From positions 39,378,663 through 39,442,662 of the forward strand of contig CM076943.1 in assembly GCA_039566865.1 (NCBI GenBank): DNA of 64,000 nt, written 5' to 3'. Numbering within the stretch: position 1 is the stretch's first letter; each line of letters starts with the position of its first letter. The position numbers and the translations under genes were made by a program. The notes below the pieces were generated by a model. That model did not search any database, had not been told where the DNA came from, and was given only the letters and a program-made list of their open reading frames with translations. Positions 1 to 14,500 of this stretch are shown here, in pieces. The DNA comes from Aurelia coerulea (Eukaryota > Cnidaria > Scyphozoa > Semaeostomeae > Ulmaridae).

Positions 1-394
1 AATGAGAATGACCATGGTATGGCCATGCTCCCTAGTTGTGCTCTAATAACTTGTTATAGCTAGCGGTGTTTAAACATGCCAAAAATTATTCAAATCAATA
101 CAGTTCTGCAAATTTTATAATTTATTCCGGGTATTTGAACACTATAGCCATTGCCGAACATGTTTGACAACATGTCTCATTGGACATGATCGCTTGAGGT
201 TATTTTGTTTATGATACTACTTCATGTCGAGAAACAAGATAGTCATAAAACTGGAAAGTTGATGCAAGGCCGTCTTCTAGCAATCTTATCTGATGCAAAA
301 TTTCATTATAGCACTGGACAATATTTATATTGGGAGGGGGAGGGGGGGAAGGGTGAAACTTTCTTCTAATCTTCTATAATATTGGAAACTTACA
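1..394. other. no feature seen
   Basis: AT-rich sequence with one G-rich tract at about 331-352. I see no exon or repeat. Confidence 0.5.
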
Positions 395-687
395 AAGATT
401 TTCACGTACGGTTATTGCTATGGGATTGAAAATATGTCGGCAGGTCCATTTCTCGTATCTCCTGAGGTGAAATGCCGTCGCCTGTTGTTCCCTTTAAACA
501 AATTTCTTATGATTTGATCAAATGTTTTAGGACCATTTACAGGCTTTTAGCAACCAAGAAGTTTTCATTTCAGTGCTCGTAAAACAGTGAAACGATCACA
601 AAAATACTTTGATCTTTTGGCATGTAACTAGAATTTGAATCATTGAGATCCTTGAAGTAATTTTTTTCTGGCTCTGTTGTTAAAGTT
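395..687. mobile_element. V-family foldback, right-arm fragment
   Basis: The block from TATGGGATTGAAAAT to CTTTGATCTTTTGGC and TTTTTTTCTGGCTC matches the right arms at 11148-11773 and 21252-21883. The end has decayed. Confidence 0.6.
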
Positions 688-1025
688 TGTCACTCTTTGC
701 ATGACCAAGGCAGTGTTTCCAATTTTTGTCAATAGTTTTTCCGGCATCTTAGCAAATGAGGCCAGGGAATGTTTGTTACATGATAGCTTATTTGTTTTTA
801 CAAAGGAAATATAGATCAATATCACCCAGAATTTCCGGAATACCTCTAAAGCTTTCGCATTTCTCATATTTTATTCTATTTCGCCTTTTACATTACCTGG
901 ATGTCAATTAATTCTTTTCTTTCAAGGTTGTCATACTTATTGATACATCCTCTTCAATCGCATCAAGATTATTTCTTATAAAAGACAAATTGTACCGACT
1001 AATGCAGGTAAAGTTCATTACAATA

Positions 1026-1637
1026 CTGGGTGCGCCAAAATAACTATGCACGTTTGGCAGGCCACAATAAATCGTACACTGGACCGATTTTGAAGATGTT
1101 GACTTAATCTTTAGCAAAAAGTCTGAATTAGATTCCAGGAATTTTTGCAAATTTTTCTTTTTCAGTTTTAGAGCTAGACGCGAGTTTCTAAAAAACGTTC
1201 GTTCTCGAAAACACTGAAAACGATCAAAAATCGTCTATCAAAGTTTCTAAAGAATGGACACAAATGGACAGAGAGAAAACTCTTTCGTGGTGATTTGGGA
1301 TCTAGAAATCGATTAATTGATCGATGCAATTAATCAATACAATTAATTGATTTCTGAATTCCAAATCACCACGAACAAGTTTTCTCTTCGTCCACTTATA
1401 TTGATTCTTTAGAACATTTGATCGATGTTTTTTTTATCGTTTTCAGTGTTTTCGAGAACGAACTTTGTTTAGAAACTCACGTCTAGCTCTAAAACTGAAA
1501 GCAGAAAAATTTGCAAAAAATGTTGGAATCTAATTCAGGCTTTTTGCTAAAGATTAAGTCATGAATCTTCAAAATCGGTTCAGTGTACGATTTATTGTGG
1601 CCTGCCAAACGTACATAGTTTATTTTGGCGCACCCGG
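1026..1637. mobile_element. foldback element, G family, complete
   Basis: The ends CTGGGTGCGCCAAAATAA and TTATTTTGGCGCACCCGG are inverted, and the arms match over nearly the whole 612 bp, meeting near 1320-1345. TA flanks both ends, as for Tc1/mariner-type non-autonomous elements. Confidence 0.88.
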
Positions 1638-1775
1638 TATGAATTTACAATTGTCCAGCCCATCCACCAAAATGTAAAGAAGTTCACATATTTTTAACGT
1701 CTTACTGTCGTTACATATAATTTAGGTTTAGAAATTATTGAGAACCAATAATTAATTTGTTTTGTTTCCGTCCAG

Positions 1776-1841
1776 AATTCCGACATTGTGATTGGGGTGC
1801 CATCCGCCCCTACCAAACACTCGAAACTATCTCCGCTGCAG
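1776..1841 (+). CDS. possible extra exon upstream of the VWA exons
   Basis: Sixty-six nt, open in phase 0 at both ends, lie between TTTCCGTCCAG and a GTATCA donor. The peptide is NSDIVIGVPSAPTKHSKLSP plus LQ. The splice signals are good and the phase fits exon 1, but the peptide does not look like the VWA segment expected there. It may be chance. Confidence 0.2.
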
Positions 1842-1941
1842 GTATCACGCTGCAACTCATTGAATTTAAATGAAATCTAAGTGGCTAAAAATTTAATATA
1901 TTTTGATAATTTTAGTGCTTGTTGTTGCACCGCGTGACCTC

Positions 1942-2111
1942 AAATTTCGAAATTTGAATTTTTAGAAACTCGCTTTTTGCTCTAAAAATTGAAATCCTGG
2001 TATCTAATTCAGGCTTTCTGCTAAAAATATAGTCATAAATCTTCAAAATCGGACCGGTTTACGATTTATCGTGGTCTGCCAAAAGTGCATAGTTTATTTT
2101 GGCGCACCCGG
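1942..2111. mobile_element. G-family foldback, right-arm fragment
   Basis: This matches the right arm of the element at 1026-1637 and ends TTTTGGCGCACCCGG followed by TA. The left arm is absent. Confidence 0.8.
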
Positions 2112-2434
2112 TACAGTGCTTTTTTACTTTGTACATCTAGTTTGACTAATTAGAAGCCTAAAATCGAACTAAATGCACTGAAATCCATTGATATCTCAGT
2201 AATCGTACAATATGTGAATGTTTTGCTCGTTTCTCTGTGAAATTCAAGAATTCATCTTCAAAATAAAATTTTCATTTTGTAAAAATAGTGGAAAATTTGT
2301 GAGAGGTGGCCTACCAAAATCATCATCTCGAGAGAAAGAAGGTTGTTTACAGCTATATGACCCAGCCCCTTTGAAACAATAAGGAGGCATGATGGATGTT
2401 GCTTGTAGCTTTTCATCTCTTCTAATTTTCGTAG

Positions 2435-2527
2435 GAACAACTTCGACACAAACGGAAGTTCAATATAATCAAATTTGACTCCAGAGTCCAACCATGGAGG
2501 GATCATCTCGTTGACTGCAATGATCAC
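2435..2527 (+). CDS. VWA3B: VWA3B-like exon 1 of the window (VWA strand)
   Basis: This exon has 31 codons, phase 0 at both ends, between an AG at 2433-2434 and a GTAAGC donor. The peptide contains KFNIIKFDSRVQPW and ends LVDCNDH, the strand-and-loop that follows the first helix of VWA3-type VWA domains. It reads straight into exon 2. Confidence 0.8.
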
Positions 2528-5500
2528 GTAAGCAACAATTTGAATGAACACTTTTCATGTTGATGTACTAGACTACTGATTACATACTTTCGCGGAAAGA
2601 AACTTTCGCCAGTGGAAAAAACGCAGAAGTTTTGGAATTATCTTTCACAAATCTTTCAAAAAGGGAAATTTCGCGGGAGTGAACTTTCGCAAAGTAAGTT
2701 TCTTATCAAAGTATATAATGTCTCAAATGTTCCTCCACTCTTGAATGACTTGGACTCGTCCGAAATCTTCCATGCCTATGCTTTTTGTTGCATAGTTCGA
2801 AAAAGTTAGTGTTAAACAAACTCATTAGACTGATTATATGTTCGTAGGTTATCGCTATTGATAGGCTGATGGACGCTATAACTACGACTCATGGACTTAC
2901 GCATCCAAAAACGGACATGGCCTAAGTCACCTGCTATTTTTTCTTGAAACCACTGACCCTAAATCGCCGAAAAAAGTGGTTTTCCTGAAGTGCTACACTG
3001 CAAAACAAGCTATCAGTACTTAGATGAATGTTTCTTCAAGCTATTAAAGCAAAAAAATCCTACCCATAAGTGATATTTTAGTTGTTTGGGGACGCAAAAG
3101 ATCTCGTAAATTCGTTCGCTACTTTGAGATTTTGATCGTTGGAGCAGTTCAGTCGAACGCGTTGTTCGAACGCTTTGTTTGCCTTTGGCGGGAAGTTTGA
3201 ATTGAAGAAGAATCAGCCAATCCCATCAAGTTATTTCAAGCCTTGCATCCTGATTGGTCCAGGAACAAATTTGTTCCTGGCGAGAATTTTTTTGCCGTTT
3301 TGAGAAGAGTTAGTCCATAAGGCCCTTGACTGGAGCGACAACAACAACATTAATTCACTTCAATTAGATGAGCGTAAGTTGAGGGTCCTTATGTAGTGAG
3401 GCTACAAACTCAACCTCGTACCCAGTGACAATGAAGGTTTTCCGTAAACTTCAACGCCTACATTGACCCTGGAGCCTGTTAGGCTATTCTGCTATTTGAT
3501 TGGCTCTTTCGGTCGAAATAAAGAACATTCGAATGGCTCTGGATACAATGAGTGCTGTTCGAACCATGGAATCTACATTTCGAAATTGTCGAATATGGGA
3601 TTCGAAAGGACCCGCTGTCTGCCAAATTATGCTAATTATTCCGATCAAAAATTTACAAAATTTGTAAACCGGTCCCAAGGGTATCTGTTGAGGTCTAGCC
3701 TCCTATTGAAAACAATAGATACCCTTGGGAACGAGGTTGGCTACAAACTCATATTGAATGATAAGAAAGGGAATATCAATATTCGATTAAATAAATGTTT
3801 GATTCTACATTTTAGGAAATTTCGCGGAATTTACCATTGTCGAATTTCACATTTTAGGAAGTTTCGCGGAATTTACTCTCGCGAATTTCTGTCAAGAAGT
3901 ATTCTTGATAATTGCTATTGATAGACTGATGGACGCTCAAGTTACGACTCCCGGACAAACGCAATTGCAAATTAGTATGAAATTGTTTTCCCTCAGTTTC
4001 GTGTCCGGTTACGAAAGCCATAACAACACCGTACCACAAGCTGTGTGCTCCAAGTAATGATGGGTAGGCTTGAGTTCCCAGCTCAAACCGCCTTTGCTAA
4101 ACTGCTCCAAACGTCAAGTTTTTAGTGATACCAGTCTGGAAGAAAATTCATAAGTGCTCAGATGAATGGTTCCTCAATCAAAGCATCTAAAAACCTTCAC
4201 TGCAAACCAGTAGCTCCTCATCTTGAAGGCCAATTAGCTCCTGTCAGCTTCACCGCAGCAATGAGAATCCCTAACTGTCGAGACTACGCCTTAGCCTCGC
4301 CAGATAAATCTATGCATGGCCGTCTCAGTTTTTATGTGAAAGTCCGTAAGTCCCAGTTTGAGTTAACAGGACGTGATTTTGCTTGTTAAATTCTTCTAGG
4401 CCACCTGGTACATTGAGCACGCGCATGAATCAAGTTGAATTTCAAGAAACTTTATAGCCTCACGATTTTCGAAACATGAACTCTCTTGAGAAACTAGATT
4501 TAGCCCACGTGGGCATGATTTCTTATGTAAACGAGTGTGTAAATAGCAAAAAGTGCGACAAAGGTTATACTTTGAGGGTTTTTGACAAGGAACTCAAACA
4601 TTACGAATTCATTTGACATCTAGTTAGACAAACTTTTAGGTTGGCTAATTGACCTGAAGTAGCATTTTCATGTTTTTCGTATTGTCTTTTTATAGTTATG
4701 TATGTTGCCAACTTAGGTAAAATGATGATGACGTATCTTGCTCAGAAATTATGACTATTGTAATTTTTAGTCTATTTTCAAGTTTTTTATTTGTCAGCTT
4801 CTAATGCCTTACTAGCATGCGGGTAATTTTGACACTCCTATAGAAGGATTAGAAGCTTCATACAGTCTAAGATGTTAGGTACAATTACCAAAGCATTCTA
4901 TTTTAAAGTTACTAGCTTTTAATAGACCTGATGGAGCAGTTATTCATTTGATAAGCAATTTGAATTCCTTTCAGCACCTGTCAATCTCATTAAACATTCA
5001 GCAAGACATCTTAAGATGTAAATTTTTGGTTTATTTTATAAATGGTTGTTAGCGTCAAGAGTGCTTGTTTTGGATGTACCAGCAGACAGATCAAAGCTTT
5101 TTGTTTTATAATTTGCATGCTAAACACAGTCCTTTAACATAAATGCTGCTTGGAGGTTCATCTTCAAGACTGCCCCCCTTTACACACCAAAGTAAGACTT
5201 AATGACATGATATAAGGATTTAAGAGCTCGACATTAAGTGGGGGAATACAAGGGCTACTCATAAAGTTTTTACAAGACCCAAGACAATTAATCAAGTACG
5301 TAAAATAAAATATAAGCACGTCGATATGAATTGAATTGAGCACAACATTTTAAGCACAGCCCATTATCAAGCCAACGGGATATGCTTATTATGAAAGTTG
5401 ATAACGGGAATATTCTCGAAACGTCATGCTTAATTCAAATCATATCAAAGTGCTTATGTTTAACTTTACTTACTTGCTTATATGTGTACAATTGCACTAC

Positions 5501-8500
5501 ACGCAACTAGAGGAACCTTAGAAAGTTAGACAGAAGTTGTTCCTTTGCTGATACTAAACTATATTTCAAATTTTTGTGAATTAGCACGGGGGTACAAGCA
5601 TTTAGTTACACATTGAAACTTGTTAAAACACTAGCGAAGAAATTGGCTGCTTGGTCGCTGAATCCTTATGATATTGAGGATATCCTAGAAGTGCTTTTAT
5701 TTGTTTGTTATTTAGAACCTAGACAATGCATGGCAGTGGGTGAAAAGTTTAACAACAGGTGGAAGTACAAATACACTTGGAGCATTGAAAAGGGCGCTTG
5801 GTGATTCACAAGTGCATGCTGTTTATCTTTTAACAGACGGAAGGCCTGATCAAGTAAGTCACATTTTTCGAACCATCATTACAGTAGAAGCTCCCAATCT
5901 TAAAATCGGTGTAAAAAGGTGGGTGTAAAATTAGTTGACCTATTTCTTTCAATTGAATGGTTCGAAAGAAATTTTAGCTACTGATCTATAATTCTACCGT
6001 TAAACTTTCCAGACACCTTGAATATTTTTCGAAATTACAGCGTATTTCATATTTTAACTCATTTGAAAATGTGGCGTCATCAAGTTCCTAAAGGGTAAAC
6101 CAGAAGAGTGACAGAAGTTTGCTTGATACCATGTCGCAAACATCCATAAACTCTGGTTTTCTTGAAATCTATTTCATGTTTTGTCGAAAAGCTTTAGAAA
6201 TTACGATGGTTGTAAGTTTTTAATCTTAAATTTTCTTTAATTCTTACGTAAAGACGAAACAACTTCAATTCTGAAAAATATTGAAACTTTTAGAAAATTC
6301 CAATGGTAGAATTAAGGCAAAATAGCTAAAGTTTCTTGCAAGCAATTCAATCCAGAGAAATAGGTCCTAGATGTTTACACCAACATGTTTAAGGATTTTG
6401 AAATTATGCTCATCATCACTTGTGATGTTTTGATATCATCATCATCATGAACAGAAGAAAATTTTGTAAACAATAGAAGCTCTGGTTTGTTTACGTATGA
6501 CGTAACCTTAGTTAATCAACCAATCAGAGAACCGGTATGTTCAAACCAGCTTTGATAGGTTTTTTTGGGAGGTTGGGACGTAATCAACTTGCTAAATCTC
6601 AAGGGAGAAAAGCTACATATTTCTGTTTACCGCCATATCATAGACTTTTATGAACTATGGTTTCCATGAAGATTGTATGTTTGTCTGATTTGTCTTAGTC
6701 ATTTAACACTTCCATGTGAATTTCAGCCTCCTTCCACAGTGCTTGCTCAATCAGCGTTGATCAATACAGTACCAATCCACACGATTTCTTTCAACTGTGC
6801 TGATTCAGAAGCCAATGAATTTTTGTCTCAACTTGCTGCAGATACAGGGGGCAGGTAATCATCAAAACATAATCCTTTTTTATATCTAATTTTTATGCTA
6901 ATTTTCATTAAAAGACTTCCATATGTCCTAACAAAGTTGACGGATTGGTTTTGATTTTAGCGATGTGAATTTGAACGTGAAGGTGAAATTGTGGTTTTTA
7001 TCGCCAAGCGTTGGTATCACAGAAGTAGCTAAGCGCTAATCGAGTCCGCGACCCCTTGTCATGACACTCAAGTGGCTCTACTGGGTATCGAACCCTGTCC
7101 GTCTGACTGTTCTGGCTGCAGCCAGATGATTACACCACTGCGCCACAACACCTTTACCTTTTTAGCTTTAATCAATGGCTAATTGCTCTCAAAATGTTCC
7201 TCCAGAGTTAACTTCAACATAGACACCTCGTTTGCTGGTATTGGTGCGTTGAAGGCAGAAATATTAATCTTGAAAGCTCAAACTTTCGTCCACCTCCAAA
7301 CCAGAGCTTTAGTGTTTTGGCCAAGCCAATTCGTGAAGCGTATCGAAATCAAAAAATGAATTGAAGGACAATATGAAAAAACTGTACTATGGGTGACTTA
7401 TAGCAAACAGAGTGTAATATGATTTAATATTTTTACATTTTATCAAGGCTATCGTTGATTCGTTCGATATGCTTCAAGAAATTGTTTAGGCCAAAACTCT
7501 GGTTTGGAAGTGGATGCAAATGTGAGCTTTCAAGATTAATATTTCTGCTCGCAAAGCACTAGTAATCGTCGAGGTACCTAACGAGGTACCTTTGTTCAAG
7601 TTAACTATCGAGGAACACTTTGAGAGTGATTGCTGGAGCCAACCAAATTCGTATACTTTTTGTATACCCCCGGGGGGTATAGTTTGGGGATGTCCTGAAA
7701 AGATTCGACTACGTAGAGTTCCCCGGGAAGGGGAAGGGTACTCCCGTATTCACCGGACATAATATGCCGATCAACAGGAGGCCAACAAAGGAACAACAAT
7801 ATACGACCAGAACATGTTTACTTCTTAAGGACAAAATGACATATGGAGATTAATAAATTATTTAACCTTCTGTTGACATACAATTTCCAATATGTAGAGG
7901 TTGATACTTCAAATTGATTAGTTTCTCTGAGGATGCCCTAGTTTGCCAAACAAGTCAGCCCTGAAAGAAAATAGCAAAATGATCAAATGACCAAAGCGAT
8001 GCCTGTTTTCTTTGAGTAGTTAGGCCCCCTTCAACCGTACGTTATGTAATCATGGGAATAAATTTACTGTAAGACCAAATTAGAAGGTTGGTAGGAGCAA
8101 AGAAATGAGTGGGATGACTCAGTGGTAGCCCCCCGGGGGGGGGGGGGGTACTTAGTATATTTTGCTGACGCCATGTGCACTCCTTTCCGGGTATTGTTTT
8201 CGCCTCTTTTTTCTAACGCCGGGTATCAAAGGAAGGCAATTTTTCTAAAGCCGGTTGTCAAACGTGTTATTTCATTGTTTTTCGACGAATTTTTTCGTTT
8301 TGGGATATGCTTTTCGCCGATTTTTTCTAAAGCCGGCTATCATTTCGAGGGAAAATTTCTAAAGCCGGGTGAAAAATTTTTTTCTTGGAGTGCACCCCCC
8401 CCCCGTACAATTGAAAGTCAAGTACCCCCCCCCCCCCGGGTGGTAGCACGCTTAACTACCTATCTGAATTTTGCTTGTTCGGGTCCCCGCCCTGCAAAAC

Positions 8501-11500
8501 CTGCTACGCAGAGTGAGGAGAATCGCCAATTCTCTGTAAATGCAATGCTAAAGGAATCAAAAGGTGTAGTCACATGGAGAGGAAGGACCAGCGCAGCATG
8601 CTGCTTCGATAAGCTTAGCGTCTCAGCGACCCAAAACGAATTTCGGATGCAAGGTAGAAATTTAGAAAAAAGATTAATCTGAAAAATCATGATAAGTTTT
8701 TTGCTGTATGCCTCTTAAACAGGTAGCCCTAAAAGAAACATATCTGCTCATTTAAGCCAATCAACAAGAAGAAGAAGTAACTGAAATTGATAACCTGTGA
8801 TATTGGACATTGATCTTATTGCAAAATCTGAAATTCTAAGATTATCCTTGTCATCAAATTTTCTTGCATTTGCAACGTAGGGACTGTTTCATGGGATACT
8901 TGGTCAAATTAATTATTATCAGAATGCTTTTAAATGTTCCATTGCTGCAACGTTCCGTGCATTAGTACCTACTTTTTGCAAGTTGAATTTGTATTTGTAA
9001 TCATTTCAATTATCTTAGTTACTTTTGGCTTGTATTTTTTGCTTAGTGGCCGTGCTATAATGGTAACTTGTCGTTGAATTTCATTAGAATGAAGATATAA
9101 CAAAATTGTCTGTAGATTGGTATCTTAAAACTTATGTCTGCTGTTTTCAATTTACGTACTAGTGTCCCAAAATGATGTATTATCGTTTGATTGCTTACAT
9201 ATCCATAACCAATGAACCGATTTTCCAAAACTTCGTTTTATTTGATTGCCTGAAGGCTAAATTGTATTTAAGGATGTTCGTTGTGGCTTTACGACGATGT
9301 TTTCATGTCGAAAAGAAGATTGATAAACCTGCTCAAATTCCAGCCTTAGATGGCATGAGAAATAAACCGCCTATTTTTCCAGCCAACATTGTAGATGTGA
9401 TACAAAAGGGTGAACTCGTATTTGTATTCCGACTATTCTCTGAATTCAGTATTAACTGAATTCCTATTCTCAGAACGACATATTAGTTCACCCTTTTGTA
9501 TTGACTGGAAAGATAGGTTGTTTCTTTTTCATGCCATCTAAGGCTTGAATTTGAAGATTTATCGATCTTCTTTTCGACATGAAAACATCTATAATAACAT
9601 CGACGTAAAACCGCAACCAACATCCTCGAATACAGTTTAGCCTTTCACCAATCGGATAAAATAAAAATTTTGAAAATCGGTTCTTTTTGTTAAGGATATA
9701 CATGGTGTCCCAAAAAAATTGTGCCCCATTTGTCTGAAGATTGCGACAAGACGGCAAGAAATTCTCGCCAAACTTTTATATGATGGTGCCCTTCAGATGT
9801 TCACTTGAAGTTTGCCACCATCCCCGTAAAAATCCGTTGAAAAATGATGAAGCTACGACCTTCAGAAGACCAAATTTGCCTGACGACTGAAACCAGCAGT
9901 CGGCCATTTTACCTTACTGTTTTGCAGTGATAAGTATCTTCACGTGAGGTAAGAAATATTTTTTGTGAGGTCAGAACTAGTGGAACTCTCCAAGGATTAT
10001 CTGAATTTTCACGAGAGCTATGACATTGGAGGCTGCTGTTTCATTTTCATTCCATAAAGCTATTTATCGCTGCAAAATAGTAAAACAAAATGGCCGACCG
10101 CTGGTTTCAGTGATCGGGCAAATTTGGTCATCTGAAGGTCATAGCTCCATCATTTTCAACGGATTTTTATCGGGATGGTTGCAAACTTTAATTGAACATC
10201 TGAAGAGCACCATCTTGCAAAAGTTTGGCGAGAATCTTTTGCCGTTTTGTAGCAATCTTCAGACAAACGGGGCACAATTTTTTTGGGACACCCTGTACAA
10301 CTAATCAAACAATGATACATCATTTTTGGACACCCGGTACAAATTATCATTAATGAAGCGATACATTTTTCCCCAAATTTTAGATGAAATATTATCCGTC
10401 TTGTGAAATCAAATCAATTTTAGTTAAATTTAATCATCTTTGTTTGACACCTTCGAAAATATCTCAAGATCCCTTTTCACTTAAATTTTTATCAGATTCC
10501 ACTACTTCTCAGAGGATGGATATGATTCCAAAGGCCCAGTACCTTTCGAGGTTAGTTTCTGTTTTATACTGTAATTTTAGCAATCCGCGAGAGGCATATT
10601 GGAGGACGTCTGGTTTTTTTTTCAGAGGACGACAAGAATGTTATATCAGGCAACGTTGGCAAAGAACGAAAATTTTTTCTTTGTTTAAACTGGCTTGGTG
10701 AAGCGAAAGGATTTTTATTTTTCTTGTAGAGTTTTCAATTTTTCATGGACCTTTCAGCTCTTCTACAAAAGAGTTGAAAATTTTCACAAATTCCTAGAAA
10801 ATCTATAAAAAATATCGTTCGATCCCGACTCTTTTATAGAATGGCCAAGTTTTTATTCTTTACCATTTAGCATTCTTCCTTATTGGGAGGATCAATAAAA
10901 TACGCATATTCTTTTCAATTTTTGGACCCCATTCTCGATTGCGCATTTTGAATGGAGGAAGGAGGAACACACGTATTTTTTTATAAGAAACTAAGGTCCG
11001 GGGCTGGTAGGCAATTTCTTAAATCTTTAGGCCATTTTGCTGCCTAAAGTTTCTTACGTGATATTTTTAATGCTTAATTAGTTTTGTCAAGAGGACTCCC
11101 AAATTACTTGCTCCAAACAGTTGCTATAACTGTACAATGTAAAACTACCGAGTGAACCAGAAAAAAGTTCCCACTTTTGAAAATTCATATCATCAAGAGT
11201 ACTGGATGGATTGGAATGAATCAATATTTGCATGATAGCAAAGAGATCGAATTATTTTTATGATTTCTCTCGCCTTCCTACAAGCACTGGAAAAACTGGT
11301 CAATTCAAGTTTACAAAATTTGGTGGTTGCAAAATGACTGAAAAGGCCTAAAATACTTGATCAAATCACAAAGGACTCCTCGCTCAAAACAACAGAGAAA
11401 ATACAACTTTGCATGGGTGAGAGCTATCGTGTGCAAATTTATTGCCATGGGATTGAAGATCTTTAGTATCTGTTTGAGAATCTATGTCTTATAACTCTTG

Positions 11501-14500
11501 AGAGATGTGAAACGCCCGTGAGTATTGTTCTGTGTGAGGAGAGTTTTAACGATTTGATCAAGTGTTTTAGGCCCTTTTTCAGTAATTTTGCAACCATGAA
11601 ATTTTCGTAAAGTTGAATTTACCAATATTTTCAGTGCTCCTAAGAAGAAGAGAAAAATCACAAAAATACTTTGATCTTTTGGCTTTTAACTGGAATCTGA
11701 ATCCTTCAAATCCATGAAGTACATGTGGTGCTACGAATTTTCGAAAGTGGGAACTTTTTTCTGGCTCCCCCGTTAATATCAATCTTCCCTTGTCCTCTAA
11801 CTTCCGTGCATATCCACGCACTCGAGGGGCATTTCACTCATTCGAAAAGCGTACGAGACTTTTCAGAACCAGGGGCATTTCAATCCCAAAAATCTCGAAC
11901 GCCTCTTGCAAAAATCCCTTTGTGTTCCAGAAAAATCCATCAAAATTCCGTGTTCTCAAAAAGTATCTTTCGCTTTTAATGAAATGCCCCTCGAGTTTGT
12001 CCAACACAATACCTTCCCCTGCGCAGGAGAATCATCGGGCAACCTGCTGTGCAGAAAAATTTACAAGGAGCCTACCTCGAAGAAAAAGATATCACTGCTT
12101 AATCACTGCTTCAACAAGATGAAATATTTCTTTGTTAGCCCTTCATGATTTAACCACAAAGCTTCAACAATGCGATTGTCTCCATGGGGACTCATCCAAG
12201 CGACTTTACTAGCAGTTAGCCCAACAACAACTGCTGAATTTACTTTGACATTAAAACTTGCAAACTTCAAAAGAATAGACGTCTCAAAAAGACAAATATT
12301 ATATTTGATGTCGTTTGTATGCTAATGTCATCCTCAATATTACAGTTTTCCGTTTATTTACGCAGAGTGAAGACCTGAGGTTACTAAGGGAAGAAATTGA
12401 AAAGGGTCTAGCTGATTTACAGAAAGTTAATAATCTAAGAGACGAGTGCACACGTCTTGATTGGTACGGGAAAGAAAAAGACAAGTGTTCCAGGTACTGT
12501 TAGTTTTGTTTATTCGCTTTTATCATTTATCATTGCCATCTCCTAGCAATTACTGTTTACCTCGTCTATATAGTAGGATAAATAAAGTCTGCCTGAAATA
12601 AGATGTCACGTTAGCTTTGCGGTACACGTATTTTGCATAAGAAACTGCTTATAAGAAACTCAACTCTCAAATCGCCAAAAGATTAAGAAACTCTAGTACT
12701 GAGACGACATAACTTAAACAACTTTTTTGTTTGGTGAATAATATCATCAGAATATTTCTACTTCAATCTTACTTGTTTCCTGAGTCATATTACTCTCGAA
12801 GCACTTGAGTAATGTCTAAACATTGGAAAGGCCCAAAAACCCTGCTTCCATGAGGGCACAGGTAAAAACAATGAAGATTGTTATGGAACCTTTTTGAAAA
12901 TCATAAGAACTCCGAGTGCTCAAAATCTGACAATTTTTAGAAACTTTAAGTATTTGCCAAAATTCTTAGTTTTTATAATGAAAATACGTGTAGTAGGATG
13001 AATAAAGTATGCCTCCAATTAGATGCAACGCGAGATTGGCAATACAGCAGTGTCCCGCATATGAGAAACAAGCTTTTCCATTTCAGGTCTGACATGTTTC
13101 TTATAAAATGAGGTAAAATTCAAATCAGGGTAAATTTTCTTATCAGAAAATACATGCACTATCGATCAGCTACTCAGACACACCATTAATGATTGTGATA
13201 AAAAAATATTTTTTGATTTGCATTTGTAAATTTTCACTTCCATTAAATGATATAATTATTCCAGGAAAGTGTTTTTTGCTTAGTCTTGTTGAATAAGAAA
13301 CAATGTTTTTTCAGACCTGTACTAGTTTCTTATAAAATGGGGTATTGTTTTGAAAATCAGGGTCTTTGTTTCTCAAATTTGTGTTTCTTATATGCGGGGC
13401 ACTACTGTAACGCTAATGACGCATCCACAAACCTTCAGTTGTTTTTTTTTGCGCGAATTTGGACGTGGTATTCATTTTGAGACAGACTTTACTGCAGAGA
13501 TATTATTTACAACAAATCAAGCAAATTTTGCCAGAACTTATAGTTTCTTTAAATTATCAGATTTTGAGAAATTAGAGTTCCTCAAGGGTTTCTTAAGATC
13601 TTTAAATCTAAAGCACCATGCAAGGTGAACCTCTGGCTCAAAATATTTGTCTTTTCAGGGTATCATTTGAAATTGTTTTGAATAGTTTTGCGTAGTTGTT
13701 ATCATTGCTAAAACGATTTGGTATTTAATATACCTAACGAGGAAGAAAGGTTCAAAGATCAATAGTAAAACCAAGTTTTCTGCTGATTTTCAAACTGCGA
13801 AACTTCCTTTGCCCATGGGTTATGACTCAATTTGTATGCTTCTGCGGAGGAAAACTTATATCGTGCTGCGGAGGAGATTTCGAAAGACATTTTGATCTAT
13901 TGCGCTACCTCTTCCGGAACAGTATGTAAATCTTTCCTCCGCAGGAGCATAAAGCTATGGCAATCAAGCACAACTGCGGCGTTCACTCTAGTGTCAACCC
14001 TAATCCTAACCTTATCCCATGTACTCTTACTAAACCCAGTAGATTCAAATCGTTTCTTTGCGTTCACTTTAGAAATCATGCTACCCACTCACCACAAGAA
14101 AGACCTCGTTCAGCATTAGCAAGAACCCACGAGTCAAGATCTAGCATGCCTACATCATCGGGCATACACAATCGACCAGCTTCTGCCCTTGTTAGGTCTC
14201 GTTCAGCTACTTCACTATCTAAATCAAGGACCTCTTCTCGAAGTAGTCATGCCGGATCAATCGCACAAAATGGATTGACTCCTACTCCTCCGGTGGCAAT
14301 AAATCGGACCACACAACTGAGATTGAATGCTGCGAGAAGAGCAGAGTCTGGTGATGACTGGGTACTTAAAGAGACAAGGGAATATTTGGAAAGAAGTCGG
14401 TCCAATAGCTCAAGGAGGACAACCACTCAGAAAGGTGAAATGCTTGGTTGTGGTTTGATTCTTTTTCTAAGATCTTTCTGAAGGAAGTGAGGGTTTGAAA

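Noticed and set aside
2258..2551. 97-aa antisense open frame
   Set aside because: It is the opposite strand of exon 1 of the VWA3B-like gene.
3463..3921. 152-aa frame with a repeated ISHFRKFRGIY segment
   Set aside because: The repetition comes from a 38-bp tandem DNA repeat. No splice context or family likeness supports it.
8122..8682. 186-aa open frame on the + strand
   Set aside because: It lies across a C/G-run insertion and SINE sequence, and its internal repeats follow DNA repeats rather than protein structure.
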